Under the pieces are notes generated by a model. The model was not told the DNA's origin. It did not search any database and was given only the letters and a program-made list of their open reading frames with translations. 64,000 nt of DNA, from NCBI GenBank assembly GCA_028015205.1, contig CM051508.1, forward strand, positions 17,936,001 through 18,000,000, in the 5' to 3' direction. Within the stretch, counting starts at the first letter, position 1. Each line of letters opens with the position of its first letter. Origin of the DNA: Mytilisepta virgata (Eukaryota > Mollusca > Bivalvia > Mytilida > Mytilidae). Positions 57,161-64,000 of the stretch are shown one piece after another. The position numbers were made by a program, and so were the translations under genes.

Positions 57161-57959
57161 TTATGCTATAAACATCTGTGACAATATGTCAGACCACTAT
57201 TTCCTGATTACATGTAAATAATCTTTCAAGGCAAAAACTCCTATAAGGTGTCAATTGACGATTTTGATCATGTTGACTTATTTCTAAATCTTACTTTGCG
57301 GAACAGTTTTGCTGTTTTCAGTTTGTCTTTATCTATAATAATATTCAAGTTAATAACCTAAAACTATATAATTTCCTTAAGATTAACAATTCTGGGGCAA
57401 TAACCCAAAAATAGGTTGACTGATTGGTCTGAAAATTTCATGACAGGTAGATCTTGTCCCCATAAACATTTTTATTACATGTCAGTTTTGCTCTATCTGC
57501 TTTAGTTTTTGAGATATGAGCCAAAAACTGCATTTTCACCTATAATCTATTTTAATTTTATATAATTTCCTTAAGATTAACAATTCTGGGGCAATAACCC
57601 AAAAATAGGTTGACTGATTGGTCTGAAAATTAACTGTGTGAATCATGTTTTATTAATTTTTCTTGTCTAAATGATCTATTACATAAGTTGACTGTGCAAA
57701 TGGCAGCCATTTTTCTGGATGGACAAGAAAATAAAACACAAAATTTATAGTAGATACCCTACTCATCTTTCAGCCTAAGTTTAGCTGAAATTGATTCTGT
57801 AGTTTCAGAGGAGAAGATTTTTACAAGTTTACAAAGATGACGAAAAAAATGTAAAAAATTATTTTTAAAGGGCGGAAACTCCTATAAGGGCTCAAATGAC
57901 GATTTTGGTCATGTTGAATTATTTGTAGATCTTACTTTGCTGAACATTTTGGCGGTTAA

Positions 57960-58640
57960 AATAGACAATGAGGGACATTTGAAGACAAAACTTTATGACA
58001 AACGTGATGACTTCAAATGTCTTATTTGTTAACTTTCCCTTCGTGAGTAGCAATATTCCAGCATCGCCTCCATATGGCGTCTACGTTTCTCAGCTTATCC
58101 GATTTTCAAGGGCATGTGTGAGTTACCCTGACTTTCGACAAAGAGGATTACTGATGCACAAACTCTTCTTATCAGCGATAAATTGATGTCTTCAATTAGG
58201 AAATTATATGGTCGTCATTACGAAATGATTGAAGGTTACAGTGTTCCAATATCTAAGACGATTTTGGACCTGTTCCCACTGTGGTAACATTTCAAGTGCC
58301 TCCATCGATTTGTGACTTCCACTGGATTGACTTTGTTGACCTTCACGACGGGTGACATATACGGAGCAGGAACTGCTTACCCTTCCGGAACACCTGGGTT
58401 CGCTCCTGGTTTTATTGGAGTTTGTGTTGTTCATTGTTTTTTTTTTTTTTTTTTTAGTTTTCTTTGTTTATTTGTTGTGCTAGTGGTTGTTCATTTGTCT
58501 TCTCGGGTTTGTCTGTCCAATGGATTACGTTTTTTGTATTTGCTCCTTAGGTACATTTGTCCTCTTTAAACACAAATTTTCCAAATTAACGTCTTTAAGA
58601 CGGGTTTTCAATGTTGAGGGCACTCAGTTCCAAAACGAAG
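57960..58640 (+). mobile_element. Fragment of a second retroelement type, C-terminal region
   Basis: The stretch encodes NFPFVSSNIPASPPYGVYVS followed by QLIRFSRACVSYPDFRQRG, then after a break SIRKLYGRHYEMIEGY. I recall this combination from degenerate reverse-transcriptase-like repeats in molluscs and fish, but cannot name the family. The downstream text around 58370-58410 (ggaactgcttacccttccgg) recurs in short inverted form near 1983-2012 and 47478-47492, which fits a dispersed repeat 3' end. Confidence 0.6.
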
Positions 58641-58859
58641 TTTTGGTTGTAAGTGAGTTTATTTATCTCATTACATACGATATTAGAATGGTTTTGTTTC
58701 TGAATTTCCTTCTTGGCGATATTCCAAAAAGTGATGCAAATTGACCCAGATTCCCTATATGCACGACCTTTGCCGGTAGAAAACGTATTAATGATCAAGC
58801 ATACATGTTTTTGTTTGCTAATATAACAATTTATTAACTAATGTGTTGAAATACAGTAA

Positions 58860-59235
58860 AAACCGTCCAGTTAATACAAAACCGGAACTAGTCATTAATA
58901 CAGGTCTAATACAGGATTTTCTGTATTAGACCTGTATTAATGACCAGTTCCGGTTTTTCTGTATAAAACCTGTATTAATGACCCGTTTCAGACACATGGG
59001 ATTGTATTAAATAGACAATTTATAATGTATTTTAAGTCATTGGTTAATAAAAGTAAGTGTAATTTTAAGTCTTTAGTTAATAAAGGTGTCATAAAATGGA
59101 TATTCTTATATAAAGCCTGTATTATGTCCTCGTACAGTTGTATTGGGTCTCGATCAGCTGTATAGGCCCAAGGCCCGAGACCTCGACCCAATACGACTGA
59201 CTCGGACATAATACAGGCTTTATATGAAAATACCC
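58860..59235. repeat. Two hairpin-forming inverted repeats
   Basis: At 58876-58968 aaaaccggaactagtcattaat and acaggtctaatacag face ctgtattagacctgt and attaatgaccagttccggttt, so a stem of about 40 bases forms. At 59107-59224 aaagcctgtattatgtcc and attgggtctcg face cgagacctcgacccaat and ggacataatacaggcttt. No coding function is seen. Confidence 0.75.
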
Positions 59236-59479
59236 ATTTAATAACACTATAGCATTGATACAATCGTTTGCTATAAAAAAGGAGGTATTAAGATTAAAAA
59301 TCAATGGTTATGAGAGAATCAAATACACGGGAAAGTGGTCCTACTCCTTTTAGACTTCAGTTTTATAAACTAAGGAGTATCTCCCTCGTCTTTTGGTTTT
59401 GCTTTATATCTTTGCATTTGATGCTCTCAGGATTTTTTTTTATGGACGTTCTTTAATCATATACAAAATTAAGGCTTAT

Positions 59480-60985
59480 GTAATAGTCCAAATAACATTT
59501 TCAAAAATAATATTAGTAAAGAGTTTTATGATATTGAGAAAAATATAAGTTTCAACTCAGAAACTGACAAAGTAATTACCATAAGGGAAATAATGTGTGC
59601 ATTGAACAGAACTAAGAAAACAAAGGTAAGTGGCCCTGATGGTATAATTAATCAGTTATTAAAATTCAGCAAATCAGCAACAGCAAGGCAATAGCTAAGT
59701 TATTCAATTTAATCTTGAAGACAGGTCGATATCCAGCTTCATGGAATAAGTCTTATTTGATTTTGCTCCATAAAGGTGGTACCAAATTAGACCCTTCAGA
59801 CTACAGGGTTATTTCTCTCATAAACTGTTTGGCAAAAATATTTAGCACAATTTTGAATGAGAGATTAAAAACAGTCATGAAAGATATATACTCTAACTTA
59901 CAATTTGGATTCCATGAAAACCACAGAACTTCTAATAGGCTATTTATCCTTAAAGCCCTGATCAATCAATACATAGAAACAAAAACAAAAAACTATATTT
60001 TTGTTTTGTTGATTTTCAGAAGGCGTTTGGCTCAGTTTGGAGAGAGGGGTTGTTGTTTAAATTGGCTAAACTTGGGATAGGAAAGCACCTTTATTTTACT
60101 GTAAAAAATATGTTGTCAAATACAGGCACTGCACTTAAATATGAAAATCATCATTCAGGTTATTTTGACATTGATAGAGGGATAAGACAAGGGGACTCAA
60201 TTAGACCGCCATTTTTAATATTCTTATTAATGATTTAAGCCCATTGTTTACTGGGCCACCCCACCCACTTTATTAGAGTCAAATCTGGGAAGTCTATCTT
60301 TTGCAGATGACCTTCTTATTATATACGAAAGTAAAGTATGGTTACAAAAAAGTATGGACAAATTAGGACCTTTTTGTAAAAATTGGCAGCTTACACTTAA
60401 TACCAATAAAACCAAAACTATGGTCTTACAACGTCACATATGTAAAACTAAACCATTTATTACTTTTAATGGTAAAACTTTACAAAATGTGAATGAATAT
60501 AAATTTCTTGGAACAATGATCAAGAGTAATGGGAGTCTTAATTAAAGTTTAGAAGAATTAGCCAAGAAGGCAAAAAAGGTGTTGTTTGCCTTGAAATCAA
60601 AAACATCTTCCATGGGTAATATCCCAATAAATGTGTCAAATAATTTATTTAATAAACTGGTACTACCAGTACTGACCTACAATTCTGAAATTTCTTTTAT
60701 GGATGGATACTTACCATATTATAGAGCTAAAATAAGATGTATTGGGAAAGATTGTGGACAAATTTAAAGTTCATCTTAATATTGGTAAATATATTTTAGG
60801 AACTAAAAAGACCTCCTCAAACATTGGAGTAAGATTAGAACTTGGAAGACTCCCTGTATAAAATTTTATTAGTTCACAATCTTTAGTATATTACGCCCCA
60901 CTACATATGGAAAATATCAATCCCCTACTAAAGGAAGCATTTAAGCTTTCCGAAGAACTTGATAAAAATGGTACTTAGTCTTGGC
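59480..60985 (+). mobile_element. Degenerate LINE reverse transcriptase
   Basis: Pieces of one non-LTR reverse transcriptase lie in order on the plus strand in changing frames. They are KVSGPDGIINQ (about 59627), WNKSYLILLHKGGTKLDPSDY and YRVISLINCLAKIFSTILNER (59742-59865), FDIDRGIRQGDSIRPPF (about 60165), the catalytic LSFADDLLIIYES (about 60295-60333), KTKTMVLQRH, VNEYKFLGTMIKS, and the C-terminal KYILGTKKTSSNIGVRLELG. The frame changes several times and stops interrupt it, so it is dead. It is of the same general type as the fragment in VPS25 intron 1. Confidence 0.88.
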
Positions 60986-61177
60986 AATAGTCTTTGATCC
61001 CTTGAAGAATACTGTCCAGCATGTCAACACTCCAACCAGGATTACCACCATCAGGGAACATATTTTAACATTAAACCTTATGAAAAATAAATCTTCAACA
61101 AATTTTCCCTGAACAATTGAACCAATTACAACAAACTTGGTCAAATAGTTGATTAATTGTCCAATGAAAACCAGACT

Positions 61178-62605
61178 CCAGGTGAGCGATACAGGCTCTG
61201 GTGCCTCTTGTTTAAATTTCAAAATTGGTGAAGGTTTAGCAACATAAGCAGTTTTATAATACAAATAATCTTATTTCCTTTTGCTAATTTTGTAAGGGGA
61301 CAACCATTTAACTTCAGGGAGGGGGGGGGTTATGTTTTTTTTGTGAAAAAAATATTCTGATTCCAACGGGAAGGGAAAAAATAATCTGTTGCAGCAAGGG
61401 CCAAAAAATAAAAATCTGTTTTACAAAACTATGGGAAAAAAATTCTGGTTTATATATATTTTTTCAAAAACAAATAATTTAATCCGAGAGCTGATTTCAA
61501 AAATCACAAGCATTACAAGAAAAGCTTAAGGCCATTATTTAATACAAACCTGACTTGATTTGTTTTGAAGATAATAAAAGTTTTTCAGTCATACTTGACC
61601 TTTCAGTGATTAACCATCAAGATGAAGAGCAGCAATCATGACAATCAAAGCAAAGGCCATGTGAGCTTTTGTCATCACTTTGCGTCCATCGTCCGTCCGT
61701 CCGTCTGTTAACTTTTCACATTTTAATTTCTCCTCTGAAACCACTGGGCAAAATGGAATAAAACTAGACTGGAAGTATCTATGTAAGGTCCTTTATAAAG
61801 TTTCCTCATTTCGTCCCGATCGGACTACAAACATGGCCGCCATGGGTAATTGTTGTTTCTGATTGGCTGAGTTTTCAAAAATCTTCTCCTCTGAAACTGC
61901 TGGCGCAAATGAAACAAAACTTGACAGGAAGCATATATGGGGGGTCCTTTATAAAATTTCCTCATATCGTTCCGATCGGACAATAAATATGGCCGCCATT
62001 GGCAGTTCTTATTTCTGATTGGCTTCTCCTCTGAAATCGCTTCGTCAAATAGAACGAAACTTGACAGGAAGCATCTATGGGAGGGGAGGTTCTTTACAAA
62101 GTTTCCTCATTTCGTCCCGATCAGGCAACAAACATGGCCGTCATGGGCAATTCTTGTTTCTCATTGGTTGATTGATAAATTGTTTTCTCTGAAACTGCTT
62201 GGCCAAATAGAGTTGGCCAAATAGAGCCAAACTTTACAGAAAATGTCTATGGCATATAACAAAAATCTACAGAACTGCAGTATTGCTTGAAACCAAACAT
62301 GGCCTGAATGTTCCTCATAAGGTGCTCACCAAGTGTTGTTACTTTGGTGCCAATCCCTCATTCAAGATGGCCACCAGCAGAGGACTTAAGTTAACATAAG
62401 ACCCTATGGGAAATACATGCAAAAATCTTCTGGAGAACCGCCAAATTTTAGAATATTCTGACCCGTAAGTAGAAGGACCTGAAAAATTCAGTTCCTACAA
62501 GGGTTACCACACTTCATAATGATAGAGAGAAGTGACTTCTCTCTTTGAGGTACATCAATAAAAACGGCTTTCATGCCAGGTGAGCGATACAGTACTCAGT
62601 ACTGT
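61178..62605 (+). repeat. Pearl/HINE-like ends and tandem array
   Basis: 61188-61212 has aggtgagcgatacaggctct followed by ggtgcctcttg, a hairpin end. From about 61655 (catgtgagctttt) a new array runs with four units of about 140-160 bp containing cctcatttcgtcccgatcgg, aacatggccgccatgg and aaacttgacaggaagcat. It closes at aggtgagcgatacagtactc / agtactg, again a hairpin next to the conserved ggtgagcgatac. Confidence 0.7.
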
Positions 62606-63399
62606 GTGGTATTATGATTATTATAATAAAATACAAAGTACAGAGAAAATGATGTTATATTCCATTTCTTAAGGAATTAATATACAAAAACAAAATGAAA
62701 GTCATTAACATATCAGAAAAAAATTTACAAATAAAAAGCATATGCAAATGTTTTATTACAAAAAAAAAAAAAAAAAAAAAAAAAAACTATTTCATAGTAT
62801 ATACCAGTTTTATTTACTGCTTGTGATTTCATAGGAATAAATACACCCTTTACTTTCTGGGCATTGCTCAAAAAATAATTTTCTGATTCAACTTGGTAAG
62901 AAAAAAATAATTTGGATTGATTGTAGTCGAAAAAAATAATGTGTCCATACCTTGAAAAAAATTTCAAACCAATATAAAAAACCATACCCCCCTCCCTTTG
63001 AAGTTAAATTGGTGTTCCCTAATTGTTGAACTTGAACTAGTTATAAGACAAAATTGTATGTATGCAAGAATAGCACGAATAATTTTGTATACTAAAGTAG
63101 AGCATTTTCGTGGCCAAAGTCTTTTGAAATCGGTCAACCTTACACCACACATGGAATCTTCACTTATGAGACACTCATGGTTCACCTGTACTTATCTTTA
63201 CTTACGAAGTTATATGGCTTTCAACTAAGAATTTTTTTCCGTTATACGAAATATCTATAGCCTTTTCTAGAAACACCTTTCTGGTTTATTAAGGGAACTG
63301 TTTCCCTTTTACCTGCATGACTACGTGTCCGCGGCCACACCGTGTACAGGCTAATCTTGGGGTTGGGGGGGGGGCTTTGGGGTGGCGGAGCACCAGAAC
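62606..63399. other. AT-rich stretch without recognised features
   Basis: Contains an A run at 62760-62786. I see no gene, no exon pair and no named repeat. The short frames here have no recognisable protein features. Confidence 0.5.
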
Positions 63400-63407
63400 C
63401 GAAAAAG

Positions 63408-63714
63408 TTTGTTTTACAGCCAAAGAAATTATAGGAGAAAGCAAATAGATAGACCACGGAACTCAGTAAAAATACTCTTTCTTTTGGTAACACACAGGTT
63501 ATGCAGGGCTTTCTAGTTTTCGCAAACACCTCGACAATTTGTTTTCGGTATGCTCTCTCCCCCCTAAGATTCACCCAATTCAAATTGTCTAAGTGTTTGT
63601 AAAAACTAGGGCGTTTCACAAAACGTGTGTATAACTAAAGGATTGAGTATTTTTCGCCGGGTTCCGTGGTCTATCTATTTGCTTCCTCCGATACTTAATT
63701 TTGCTGTAAAACAA
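63408..63714. repeat. MITE with long inverted ends
   Basis: gttttacagccaaagaaatt, aagcaaatagatagaccacg and aaaaatac on the left (63410-63475) face gtatttttc, cgtggtctatctatttgctt and aattttgctgtaaaac on the right (63646-63711). The arms are about 65 bases with scattered differences. Confidence 0.8.
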
Positions 63715-64000
63715 TCTTTCTGTTAAATGATTCATTTTGTATAGAAATAAAATTAAATAAAATATATAGATAAATAAATCATCATCTTCATTCAATATTC
63801 CTGGGGGTCCTACAAAGGGAATCAAGTAGTATAGTACTGTGAAAACAATTCAATATTTCACAGTTTATAACCGGTAACATTTTTTATGCTTTATTTTTTA
63901 AACGTGCAGTGAAATCTTTTTTAACAAGAATAAACTACAATTACTTTTCACAAGAGTTTACGACAGGACAGTTTTTTTTTTTTAAAGATTCATAAAGTAT

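Larger units (their letters stand above)
53239..57959. other. Gene-free region upstream of the lectin gene
   Basis: The lectin promoter must lie in its first part. It then holds the 1.56-kb inverted-repeat element (53600-55162), the MITE at 55222-55530, the long hairpin at 55535-55872 and a pearl-like end at 56674. A 70-bp stretch (ttccttaagattaacaattc, gggcaataacccaaaaatag) occurs twice, near 57371 and 57563. Confidence 0.6.

Overview
This window looks like nuclear DNA from a bivalve mollusc, most likely a mussel (Mytilus-like). It is AT-rich, its small exons lie in long introns, and repeats dominate. Several repeats are of bivalve type: tandem-cored elements with a hairpin at one end ('pearl'/HINE-like), tRNA-derived SINEs and many short inverted-repeat elements. 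The species call is an inference from repeat style and protein similarity.

Four spliced protein genes could be assembled exon by exon, with matching reading phase at every junction. (1) UBE2F, a NEDD8-conjugating enzyme, minus strand, 10977-20103, six exons, 181 aa. (2) VPS25, an ESCRT-II subunit, plus strand, 21909-31452, six exons, 173 aa. It lies head to head with UBE2F across 1.8 kb. (3) A secreted cysteine-rich protein that I do not recognise, plus strand, 35073-42803, eight exons, 174 aa. It is built of three related modules, each split by a phase-2 intron at the same place. (4) A secreted C-type lectin, minus strand, 46736-53238, four exons, 145 aa. Its first intron holds a minisatellite of about 45 copies of a 39-bp unit.

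Layout: 1-10.9 kb has no recognised gene and holds a large inverted repeat, a SINE, a hairpin-ended MITE and a pearl-like array. 11-31.5 kb is the UBE2F/VPS25 pair, with introns full of tandem arrays, SINEs, MITEs and a dead LINE piece. 31.6-35 kb is a pearl-like array plus a MITE. 35-43 kb is the Cys-rich gene. 43.2-44.7 kb is a Tc1-like transposon with intact ends but a frameshifted transposase. 46.7-53.2 kb is the lectin gene. 53.6-64 kb is gene-free as far as I can see: a 1.56-kb inverted-repeat element, a near-perfect 151-bp-arm hairpin, remains of two retroelements and further pearl-like arrays.

UBE2F and VPS25 are housekeeping genes (cullin neddylation and endosomal sorting). The Cys-rich protein and the lectin both enter the secretory pathway and could be mantle, byssus or immune products, but nothing in the sequence fixes their role.
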